12,149 nucleotides of DNA, from assembly GCA_002299495.1 (NCBI GenBank), contig DBNZ01000160.1, positions 1 to 12,149 of the forward strand, written 5' to 3'. The notes below the pieces were generated by a model that saw only the letters and a list, made by a program, of their open reading frames with translations, was not told the origin of the DNA and ran no database searches. Source of the stretch: Methylococcaceae bacterium UBA659 (GTDB taxonomy: Bacteria > Pseudomonadota > Gammaproteobacteria > Methylococcales > Methylomonadaceae). This document shows positions 6,257-12,149 of this stretch, in pieces (position 1 is the stretch's first letter; every line of letters begins with the position of its first letter). The translations under genes were made by a program, and so were the position numbers.

Positions 6257-7912
6257 TTAATGGGTAGGTACCGGGGGCGAGACAGCGGTTGAAGCCATAG
6301 TCGGAAATTTCAGCAACCCCCCTTCGTCCATTTTTATGATGCGGTCGGCAACATGGAAGTAGTGTTCGTCGTGCGTGACCGCGACGATGGTTTTGCCAAG
6401 AGCCTTTAACAAGGGCAGGATTTCGCCGTAAAACCGGCGCCGGTAACCGGGGTCTTGGTCGGCGGCCCACTCGTCCAGCACTAGAATGGGCCGCTCTTCC
6501 AAAATAGCCACCAGCAGCGCCAGGCGTTTGCGTTGGCCTTGTGACAGTTGGGTGTCCAGCAACAGGCCGTTATCGACCTTGACTTTGTCGCTCAATTCCA
6601 GTGCGTCTAACCAGTAGGCGACTTTTTCCGGATCCGCTGCGGCGCCGTTCGGACCCAGCAGTCGGTGGAATAAATGGAAGTCGGAAAATACTGTGGAAAA
6701 TAGCGTGCGGTAGGCCGGGCGCTGGGCTTCGGTCAGGGTTTGGCCGTCCATCAGGATGTGGCCGGTCTGTGGGCTGTACAGGCCGGTCAGCAAGCGGGTG
6801 AAAGTCGATTTGCCGCTGCCGTTGCCGCCGATCAGAAACACGGTTTCGCCGGACTGCAACGCGAAGTGTAGCGGGCCTACCGCGAACCGGTTGCCTTGCC
6901 CGGTTTCCGGATAACGGTAGCATAGCCCTTGCAACGCAATGGTTTGCCAGTCCGCCGGAAGAACGGGTTCGGGGTCGGTAAAATCGGGCTGGTAGTCGGG
7001 CAATTGCAGGCTGTATAACTTAGCCAACGCGACGCTGCCGCCGATCAGGCTGGGAATGGCGGTGATCAGGCTGGTCAGGGAGGTGCGTAGAAACAGGATC
7101 ATCAAGGCGTAGGTAGTCGCCACCGTATGGTCGGCCCAGCCGGCGTCCTGCGCCAAAAAAAAGATCAGGCCGATGGAGCCTAAGATCATCATGTTGGCCC
7201 AGTTTTCGTTGCAACTGTTGAAAACGTCGGCGGCTATTTCATGGTCGCGGTTGGCGGCGGCATGACTTTCAAAGTCCTGGCGATAAAATTGCTCGGCTCG
7301 GTTCCGGTTTAAGGCCAGTTCCTTGCGGCCTAGCAAGGCGGCTTGATAGTCTTCGTACAATAAATCCTCGATGGTGCGGGCGGCGTCGATGCGCCTGTGG
7401 GTTTGGCGCAACAAAAACCAGCTGACGCAAACGGTCGGCAGCATCCAGGCCAAGGTCGAAGCGAACAAAGGCTGGGATAGCCAGGCCAAATAGGCAAGGC
7501 CGCCTAGGTTTAAGACCAGGCCGTAAACCGCCGTCGGCAGACTGATGAAGGCGGTGGTCAAGTGGCTGGTGTCGCTGTTCAGGCTGGCCAGCAAACGCGC
7601 AGGACCAAGCTGTTCCAAGCGTTCCAGCCCGGTGTCGAGGATGCGTTTGACCATCGTGCGCCGCAGTTGGTAAACCAAGCGGTGGCCGAGCGTGGTCATG
7701 CAAATTTGCGAGGCGGCGCCGATCAGAAAAACGGCCGCCAGCAAGCCGCCAAACATCAGCAAGGTGGTGACCAAATCGGTTTGCGGATGCAACAGGCGCC
7801 CGCTGGTGAAATCAATTACCCAAACCGAGAGGGCGGCGTTCACGATGCTGAGCACCAGCACCAACGCCAGCGTCCATCTAAACTGGCCGAATAGTAAATG
7901 AATCAGGTTCAC
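6257..7912 (-). CDS. SyrD/PvdE-type peptide or siderophore exporter (ABC permease-ATPase fusion)
   Basis: The 551-residue half-transporter has an N-terminal membrane domain with about six helices (residues 10-300; clear segments near 13-33, 50-70, 125-147, 150-168, 243-256 and 268-290) and a C-terminal ATPase. The ATPase shows Walker A GGNGSGKST (362-370), the signature LSQGQRKRLA (456-465), Walker B ILVLDEWAADQDP (476-488) and switch histidine H514. DEWAADQDP is characteristic of the cyclic-peptide/pyoverdine-precursor exporter family (SyrD, PvdE), which moves peptides from cytoplasm to periplasm. The start is a GTG at 7912. An in-frame TGA lies 27 nt upstream and the first internal ATG is at codon 53, so GTG is the only reasonable choice, although no clear ribosome-binding sequence precedes it. 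Divergent placement from a PvdQ-like acylase and an N-hydroxylase, with Fur-like sites between them, supports export of an acylated siderophore precursor. The exact substrate is unknown. Confidence 0.93.
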   Translation of the reverse strand: MNLIHLLFGQFRWTLALVLVLSIVNAALSVWVIDFTSGRLLHPQTDLVTTLLMFGGLLAAVFLIGAASQICMTTLGHRLVYQLRRTMVKRILDTGLERLEQLGPARLLASLNSDTSHLTTAFISLPTAVYGLVLNLGGLAYLAWLSQPLFASTLAWMLPTVCVSWFLLRQTHRRIDAARTIEDLLYEDYQAALLGRKELALNRNRAEQFYRQDFESHAAANRDHEIAADVFNSCNENWANMMILGSIGLIFFLAQDAGWADHTVATTYALMILFLRTSLTSLITAIPSLIGGSVALAKLYSLQLPDYQPDFTDPEPVLPADWQTIALQGLCYRYPETGQGNRFAVGPLHFALQSGETVFLIGGNGSGKSTFTRLLTGLYSPQTGHILMDGQTLTEAQRPAYRTLFSTVFSDFHLFHRLLGPNGAAADPEKVAYWLDALELSDKVKVDNGLLLDTQLSQGQRKRLALLVAILEERPILVLDEWAADQDPGYRRRFYGEILPLLKALGKTIVAVTHDEHYFHVADRIIKMDEGGLLKFPTMASTAVSPPVPTH

Positions 7913-7943
7913 GATGTTTAAGTTAGGTGGTCGGTGTCATAAG

Positions 7944-7975
7944 GCAAAGCGGAATGTCAGTTCATTTGTCTTTGC
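7944..7975 (-). repeat. Hairpin in the exporter leader
   Basis: In the minus-strand leader, GCAAAG and CTTTGC form the outer arms and AATG/CATT an inner stem, separated by a small internal loop. The structure sits about 30 nt ahead of the GTG start of the exporter gene, which has no obvious ribosome-binding sequence, so an effect on translation is possible but not shown. Confidence 0.4.
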
Positions 7976-7997
7976 ATAAAGGCGGGCGGGTTCTGTT

Positions 7998-8016
7998 ATG
8001 AATAATAATCATTACC
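7998..8016. promoter_or_regulatory. Fur-box-like operator upstream of the exporter
   Basis: The 19-bp stretch matches GATAATGATAATCATTATC at 14 of 19 positions by eye, with an unbroken 10-base core (ATAATCATTA, 8007-8016 region). It lies about 90 bp upstream of the exporter start and overlaps a candidate -10 on the minus strand. Confidence 0.65.
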
Positions 8017-8031
8017 AATGAGAAGATGCAA
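8002..8031 (-). promoter_or_regulatory. Candidate exporter promoter overlapping the Fur box
   Basis: On the minus strand TTGCAT (8031-8026; 3 of 6 to consensus) is followed after 18 bp by TATTAT (8007-8002; 5 of 6). The -10 lies inside the Fur-like site, the usual arrangement for iron repression. The weak -35 makes this a tentative call. Confidence 0.4.
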
Positions 8032-8207
8032 CTTTTTTGTCGTTCAAGCCACCGTACATGGCAGATAAGCCGTTGACTTCATTAGATACTATCCGCCCAC
8101 TAATAAATTGTCAGTGTTTAATTGGCTGATAGGGGATAGGTTTGATAGGGAAAATCTGGCCTTCCGGAGGGTGCTTTGAATAAATCTCCGTTCCCGCAGG
8201 CAATAAC

Positions 8208-8236
8208 TTGAAAGTTTTTATGGAAATGTATAGAAT
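8208..8236 (+). promoter_or_regulatory. Promoter of the acylase-hydroxylase operon
   Basis: TTGAAA (8208-8213; 5 of 6) and TAGAAT (8231-8236; 5 of 6) are separated by exactly 17 bp. The start of transcription would be near 8243. This gives a leader of about 230 nt before the acylase ATG, long enough to contain the REP-like repeat. Confidence 0.7.
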
Positions 8237-8249
8237 GATAATCGTTGTT
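8231..8249. promoter_or_regulatory. Fur-box-like operator on the acylase operon promoter
   Basis: The stretch matches GATAATGATAATCATTATC at 14 of 19 positions by eye, including an uninterrupted AATGATAATC. It covers the -10 hexamer and the predicted start site of the near-consensus promoter at 8208-8236, so iron-loaded Fur bound here would exclude RNA polymerase. Confidence 0.7.
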
Positions 8250-8335
8250 ATTTGCAATAGCTTTCGTTCAGTTAGAATCCAGTCCAATTTTGTGAAAAAA
8301 ACATACCGCGATCAAGTTAAGAAAACTCTGAATAA

Positions 8336-8421
8336 GTCCTTCGACCAGCTCAGTCCCGCTAATGGCATAAAGACCAACGGTGACGTACCGATTCCGTTCG
8401 TGGTGGGCCGGTCGAACCACT
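8336..8421. repeat. REP-like imperfect inverted repeat
   Basis: A left arm at 8340-8365 (starting TTCGACCAGCTCAGTCC) and a right arm at 8394-8416 (CCGTTCGTGGTGGGCCGGTCGAA) are imperfect inverted copies sharing the GGTCGAA end. Both resemble the short repeat type containing TTCGAC-AGCTCA and CCGTTCGTGGTGAGC that is scattered in many bacterial genomes; this is recognition from memory. It is placed between the operon promoter and the acylase start, so it would be transcribed as part of the leader. Confidence 0.6.
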
Positions 8422-8429
8422 CAGGTGGC

Positions 8430-8470
8430 CTGCGCCGTTTAGGGTACTGGCGCCCTGCGCCATTTAGAGG
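8430..8470. repeat. Imperfect direct repeat abutting the acylase start
   Basis: CTGCGCCGTTTAGGG (8430-8444) and CTGCGCCATTTAGAGG (8455-8470) are two near-identical copies 25 bp apart. The second ends directly at the acylase ATG and supplies its only Shine-Dalgarno-like sequence, AGAGG, with essentially no spacing. Confidence 0.6.
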
Positions 8471-10867
8471 ATGAGCGGAATCCAGAGGTTCTTCAGCCTT
8501 CTTAAGGCGGTGGGCGTGATTTTGTTGGTATTGCTCGCCGCCTGGTTAGGCGGCGGCCGATTTATGCCGGAAAGCGTCAAGCTGGCCGCGCAGGGCTTGG
8601 CTAAGCCGGTGGAAATTATCCGCGACCGCCACGCGGTACCGCATGTGTACGCTGAAAGTATTGACGACGCTTATTTTGCCTTAGGATTTCTGCATGCCCA
8701 GGATAGGCTCTGGCAAATGGATTTAAGCCGCCGGGCCGGTTCCGGCCGGTTGGCGGAAGTGTTTGGCCTTAATATGCGGGAACCAGACCGTTTTATCCGC
8801 ACACTAGGATTGCGCCGCGCCGCCGCAGCCAATCTCGGACAGCTCGATGCGGCCACGCTGGCAAGCCTTCACGCCTATGCTAAAGGCGTCAACGCTTATC
8901 TGGGGCAAAGCTATTTTTTGCCTATCGAATTTTATTTGACCGGTGCGCCCCGGCCCGAACCTTGGCAACCGGCCGATTCGCTGGTTTGGCTAAAGACCTT
9001 GGCCTGGCGGCTGTCCGGTAACTGGTGGGAAGAGTTGCTGAACTTGCGTTTGCAGGGGCAATTATCGCCCGCCCAGTTCGCCGACTTGTTCCCGCCCTAT
9101 CCGGGTGAGGTGCGGCCGCCGCTGCCGGATGTCGCCCCGCTTTACCATACCCAACTGAGCCAACAGGCAGGTACGTTGTTGACCCAACATCGGGGCTACG
9201 CCGACAACAGCGTCGGTTCCAATAGCTGGGTGGTCGATGGTGGTCGTGGACTCAGCGGCAAGCCGTTGCTGGCGAACGATCCGCATTTGCCGTTGACCGC
9301 GCCGTCCCTCTGGTATTTCGCCCACTTACATGCCCCCGGCCTGAACGTGGTGGGCGCCAGCTTGCCCGGCGTGCCGGGCATCTTGCTCGGTCGTAACGAC
9401 AAGGTGGCCTGGGCGTTCACCAATACCGGCCCGGACAGCCAGGATGTGTTTGTAGAAAAACTGGTCGATGGCGACTTTTCCCGCCATTTGACTCCGCAGG
9501 GGGCGGCATCGTTTACCGAAATCCAAGAAACCCTCCGCGTCAAGGATGCCCCGGATGAAAACTTGGTCGTCCGTATCGGCCGCCACGGCCCGGTCATCTC
9601 CGCCGTCGACCCCGACGCCCGCGACGCCACGCCGCAGGGCTATGTGCTGGCGTTGAATTGGGTGGGTTTACGCGCCGACGACATGACCATCCGTTTCCTG
9701 CTCAAGGCCGGCCGCGCCGAAAACGCCGAACAGCTCAAGCAGGCCGCACGCGATTTTCATACCCCGCAACAAAACATCGTCTACGCCGACCGCAATGGCG
9801 CCATCGGTTTCGTCGCCGCCGGCCGGGTGCCGTTACGCGCCGCCGACAATGATTTGCAAGGCCGACTGCCGGCTCCGGGCTGGTTGGAACGCTACGATTG
9901 GCAAGGCTTGATCCCGTTTGAACAATTGCCGCAGCAAAGCGGCGGCAGCGACGGCAAGATTGTCACCGCCAACCAAAAAATCACCGCGCCGGGGTATCCG
10001 CATTTCATCACCGCAGATTGGGCTTTGCCTTACCGCGCCGAGCGGATTTCGGCGCTGCTTGACCAGCATCCGCGCCACGACGTAGACTCGTTCGCGGCCA
10101 TGCAAAACGATCTCTACAACCCGGTCGCCGCGCAACTGCTGCCGCTGTTGTTGCGTCTGGAGGGCGATGACGATAGGACTCGGCAGGTGTTGCACAGCCT
10201 GCGCGCCTGGGATCGGCGGATGTCCGCCGAGGCCGCGCAGCCGTTGGTATTCGCAGCCTGGCTGCGGCATCTGATGGCGGTATTGAGCCAGGACGAATTG
10301 GGCGATGCCTACGAATGGGTGGGCGACTACAACCCGGCGTTTCTGGTTAAGGTCTTGCGCGACCACGACGGCAGCGCCGCGCGCTGGTGCCAGGACGGCC
10401 AAACAACACCCTGCTTGCAGGAAATCCGGCAAGCCTTTCAGTCCGCTTTAGCGGAACTTAGGCGGCATTACGGCCATGATCCTAAAACATGGCTCTGGGG
10501 CAGGGCGCATGTCACCGTGTTCAAGCACGAACCGCTAGGGCAAGTGCCGGGTTTGGCGCGATTTTTCAATGTCGAGGCGGAAAGCCCCGGCGGCATGGAC
10601 ACGGTGAACGTCAGCGGCTATCGCTACGATGAAACCACCGGCCGGTATCGGGGCGAATCCGGCGCGGCGTTCCGGGCCATTTATGATTTGGCCGAACCTG
10701 ACCGATCAGTCTTTATTTTAGGCACCGGCCAGTCCGGTAGCCCGTGGTCCCGGCATTACCGGGATATGAACCCGATTTGGCTGCGGGGCGGCCATTTGCC
10801 GCTGCTTTCCAGCCGCGAGCGGATTGCACGCGAGGCGGTCGGGCATCTGCGCTTGCTGCCCGAATGA
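8471..10867 (+). CDS. PvdQ/penicillin-amidase family Ntn-hydrolase acylase
   Basis: The 798-residue precursor is predicted to hydrolyse an amide-linked acyl group. An N-terminal hydrophobic segment (about 12-28) acts as signal or membrane anchor, giving a periplasmic location. The alpha-chain part follows to about 240. Self-cleavage is predicted between G249 and S250 (VGSNSWVV), making S250 the N-terminal nucleophile of the beta chain. H272 falls at beta-23, the position of a catalytic histidine in PvdQ-type acylases, and N501 (VTANQK) is the likely oxyanion-hole asparagine. Length is typical. The ATG at 8471 is forced by an in-frame TAG two codons upstream; AGAGG touches the ATG, an unusually short spacing. 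The N-hydroxylase gene follows after 37 bp and probably shares the transcript. With a PvdE-like exporter alongside, the likely role is removing the fatty acyl chain from a siderophore precursor. Acyl-homoserine-lactone or beta-lactam hydrolysis cannot be excluded from sequence. Confidence 0.92.
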   Translation: MSGIQRFFSLLKAVGVILLVLLAAWLGGGRFMPESVKLAAQGLAKPVEIIRDRHAVPHVYAESIDDAYFALGFLHAQDRLWQMDLSRRAGSGRLAEVFGLNMREPDRFIRTLGLRRAAAANLGQLDAATLASLHAYAKGVNAYLGQSYFLPIEFYLTGAPRPEPWQPADSLVWLKTLAWRLSGNWWEELLNLRLQGQLSPAQFADLFPPYPGEVRPPLPDVAPLYHTQLSQQAGTLLTQHRGYADNSVGSNSWVVDGGRGLSGKPLLANDPHLPLTAPSLWYFAHLHAPGLNVVGASLPGVPGILLGRNDKVAWAFTNTGPDSQDVFVEKLVDGDFSRHLTPQGAASFTEIQETLRVKDAPDENLVVRIGRHGPVISAVDPDARDATPQGYVLALNWVGLRADDMTIRFLLKAGRAENAEQLKQAARDFHTPQQNIVYADRNGAIGFVAAGRVPLRAADNDLQGRLPAPGWLERYDWQGLIPFEQLPQQSGGSDGKIVTANQKITAPGYPHFITADWALPYRAERISALLDQHPRHDVDSFAAMQNDLYNPVAAQLLPLLLRLEGDDDRTRQVLHSLRAWDRRMSAEAAQPLVFAAWLRHLMAVLSQDELGDAYEWVGDYNPAFLVKVLRDHDGSAARWCQDGQTTPCLQEIRQAFQSALAELRRHYGHDPKTWLWGRAHVTVFKHEPLGQVPGLARFFNVEAESPGGMDTVNVSGYRYDETTGRYRGESGAAFRAIYDLAEPDRSVFILGTGQSGSPWSRHYRDMNPIWLRGGHLPLLSSRERIAREAVGHLRLLPE
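9578..9590. other. GGCCNNNNNGGCC site (SfiI-type recognition sequence) in the acylase gene
   Basis: GGCCGCCACGGCC is the second and last match to the SfiI pattern that I found on scanning the window. SfiI itself cuts best when two sites are held together, so paired chromosomal sites would need protection if specificity is conserved. Confidence 0.4.
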
Positions 10868-10904
10868 GGGCGGCAATTTTTAAGGTAAAACACAGGAAAC
10901 AGCA

Positions 10905-12149
10905 ATGAACAACCCATTTGATTTGGCAGGTATCGGTATCGGGCCATTTAATCTCAGTCTGGCGGCCTTGCTGTCTAACGTGGCAGGCTGCCGGGTGCGG
11001 TTCTTCGACCGCAAGGCCGACTTCAATTGGCATCCGGGCATGATGCTGCCAGGTACGCAGATGCAGACTTCTTACCTGAAGGATTTGGTGACGCCGGTCG
11101 ATCCCAGCAATCCCTATGGTTTTTTGTCTTATTTGGTCAAGAAAGGCCGGTTTTACCGGTTTATCAATGCCGATTACCCGCGGGCCAGGCGGGTAGAATT
11201 TGCCGATTACCTGCGTTGGGTGGCCGGGCAATTGCCGAACTTGAGCTTCGGGGCGTCGGTCGATGAGGTGGCTTTCGAGGATCGCGGTTTTAGCTTGCAA
11301 GGCAAAGGCTTGTCCCGGACTTACAGCCGCCATCTGGTGGTGGCCACCGGCATGAAGCCGAATATCCCGGCCTGGGTGGAACGTTATGTCGGGGAGCATT
11401 GCCTGCATAGCCACAGCTACGTCGGCACCCATTTTTCGGTGGCCGGCCAGCGCGTCGCTATCATCGGCGGCGGCCAAAGCGGCGCGGAAATCTTTTTGGA
11501 CTTGATGGCCGGAAAGCGCGGCAAGGCGAGTGAAATCACTTGGATTAGCCGCCGCCCAGGTCTGGACCCGCTAGACGAGACCGCTTTCACCAACGAATAT
11601 TTCACGCCCGATTATGTGCGCCAATTCCACCGCCTGCCGGAGCCGCGCAAACGGCCGATCGTTAAGTCGCACAAGCTGACCGGAGACGGGGTGTCGCCCG
11701 TCACTTTGCAGGCCTTGTCGCAATTCCTCTACGATACCGATTTTCTTGATCATGACACCACGCCTTACGCCATCTTGCCGAACCGCGAGGTGCATCTGAT
11801 GGGTTGCGACAAAAACGGTTACCACTTGCACATGCGTAATGGTTTCAACAAGGCCGACGCAGTGGTGGCCGCCGACAAAATCATCCTGGCCACCGGCTAC
11901 CGTTATCAATTGCCGACTTGTCTTGGTCTCTTGCTGGAGCGTATGGATCTCGACGCAGAAGGGTTCCCTAGGCTGTCGGATGACTACAGCGTGCCTTGGG
12001 ACGGCCCGGCCGGACACCGCATCTACATGCAAAACGCGGGGCGCAACAGCCACGGCGTCGCCGACGCCCAGCTCAGTCTGGCGGCGTGGCGCTCGGCGGT
12101 CATCATCAACAGCCTGTTGGGGGAAACCGTTTACAACGTCGATTTTTGC
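10905..12149 (+). CDS. IucD/AlcA-type N-hydroxylating monooxygenase for siderophore synthesis (3' end outside the window)
   Basis: This FAD- and NADPH-dependent enzyme hydroxylates the side-chain amine of lysine, ornithine or a diamine, the first step to hydroxamate groups. 415 codons are open to the window edge; IucD of E. coli is about 425, so only a short tail should be missing. The FAD motif is GIGIGPFN (residues 9-16), the NADPH motif GGGQSG (188-193), and the C-terminal ATGYR is at 329-333. NWHPGMMLPGTQMQTSYLKD (41-60) and the HGVADAQLSL region (383-392) resemble IucD/AlcA more than PvdA, pointing to a lysine or diamine substrate rather than ornithine, though this is inferred from memory. 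AGGAAA lies 5 nt before the ATG. It is co-oriented with and 37 bp after the acylase gene, hence probably under the same Fur-type control. Confidence 0.94.
   Translation, partial: MNNPFDLAGIGIGPFNLSLAALLSNVAGCRVRFFDRKADFNWHPGMMLPGTQMQTSYLKDLVTPVDPSNPYGFLSYLVKKGRFYRFINADYPRARRVEFADYLRWVAGQLPNLSFGASVDEVAFEDRGFSLQGKGLSRTYSRHLVVATGMKPNIPAWVERYVGEHCLHSHSYVGTHFSVAGQRVAIIGGGQSGAEIFLDLMAGKRGKASEITWISRRPGLDPLDETAFTNEYFTPDYVRQFHRLPEPRKRPIVKSHKLTGDGVSPVTLQALSQFLYDTDFLDHDTTPYAILPNREVHLMGCDKNGYHLHMRNGFNKADAVVAADKIILATGYRYQLPTCLGLLLERMDLDAEGFPRLSDDYSVPWDGPAGHRIYMQNAGRNSHGVADAQLSLAAWRSAVIINSLLGETVYNVDFC

Larger units (their letters stand above)
7913..8470. other. Divergent control region between exporter and acylase operon
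   Basis: This 558-bp gap holds two Fur-like sites and two outward-facing promoters, a leader hairpin on the exporter side, and the REP-like element plus a direct repeat on the acylase side. The central part (about 8040-8200) shows no recognisable element except three copies of a GATAGG motif (8129-8152 region). An open frame from 8208 to 8474 crosses the promoter and the repeats and has no ribosome-binding sequence, so it is not called a gene. Confidence 0.7.

Noticed and set aside
8120..8205. Possible riboswitch in the GATAGG-rich centre of the divergent region.
   Set aside because: No conserved core of FMN, cobalamin or other familiar riboswitches could be recognised, and it lies upstream of the predicted transcription start of the acylase operon.
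8208..8474. Open frame of 88 codons before the acylase.
   Set aside because: It covers the operon promoter, the Fur-like site and the REP-like repeat, lacks a ribosome-binding sequence, and the sequence has no protein-like features.

Overview
The window looks like the chromosome of a gammaproteobacterium, possibly a methanotroph of the Methylococcales (for example Methylomonas-like). That placement is an inference from the protein character, the GC-rich housekeeping genes, Fur-type operators and the gyrA-to-serC gene order. No 16S or other decisive taxonomic marker is present.

Left part (1-4935, all minus strand). gyrA (DNA gyrase subunit A, complete) has a good sigma70-type promoter about 120 bp upstream. 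It is followed without a gap by a two-gene restriction-modification system and then by serC (phosphoserine aminotransferase, cut by the window edge). The restriction gene resembles SfiI, with the D...D-x-K catalytic residues at matching spacing. Its start codon overlaps the gyrA stop by 8 bp. The methyltransferase gene overlaps the restriction gene by 13 bp and encodes a beta-class, probably N4-cytosine, enzyme with an internal helix-turn-helix-like insertion. A defence cassette therefore sits inside a housekeeping transcription unit, between gyrA and serC, and it is visibly more AT-rich than gyrA.

Middle (4784-5568). This is a gene-free stretch of about 785 bp. It holds the gyrA promoter, a 5-bp tandem repeat, the frameshifted 3' end of an IS630-family transposase, and a cluster of strong inverted repeats including a perfect 14-bp-arm palindrome.

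Right part (5569-12149). This is an iron-related island. A secreted protein of unknown function (minus strand) lies next to a SyrD/PvdE-type peptide or siderophore exporter ABC protein (minus strand). Diverging from the exporter is a plus-strand operon: a PvdQ/penicillin-amidase-type Ntn-hydrolase acylase, then an IucD/AlcA-type N-hydroxylase for siderophore hydroxamate formation (only its C-terminal tail is missing). Three Fur-box-like sequences lie upstream of the secreted protein, the exporter and the acylase operon; the last lies directly on a near-consensus promoter. The layout suggests an iron-repressed siderophore locus in which the hydroxylase makes a hydroxamate building block, the exporter moves an acylated precursor to the periplasm, and the acylase removes the acyl chain. 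The assembly enzymes (NRPS or IucA/C-type) must lie outside the window.
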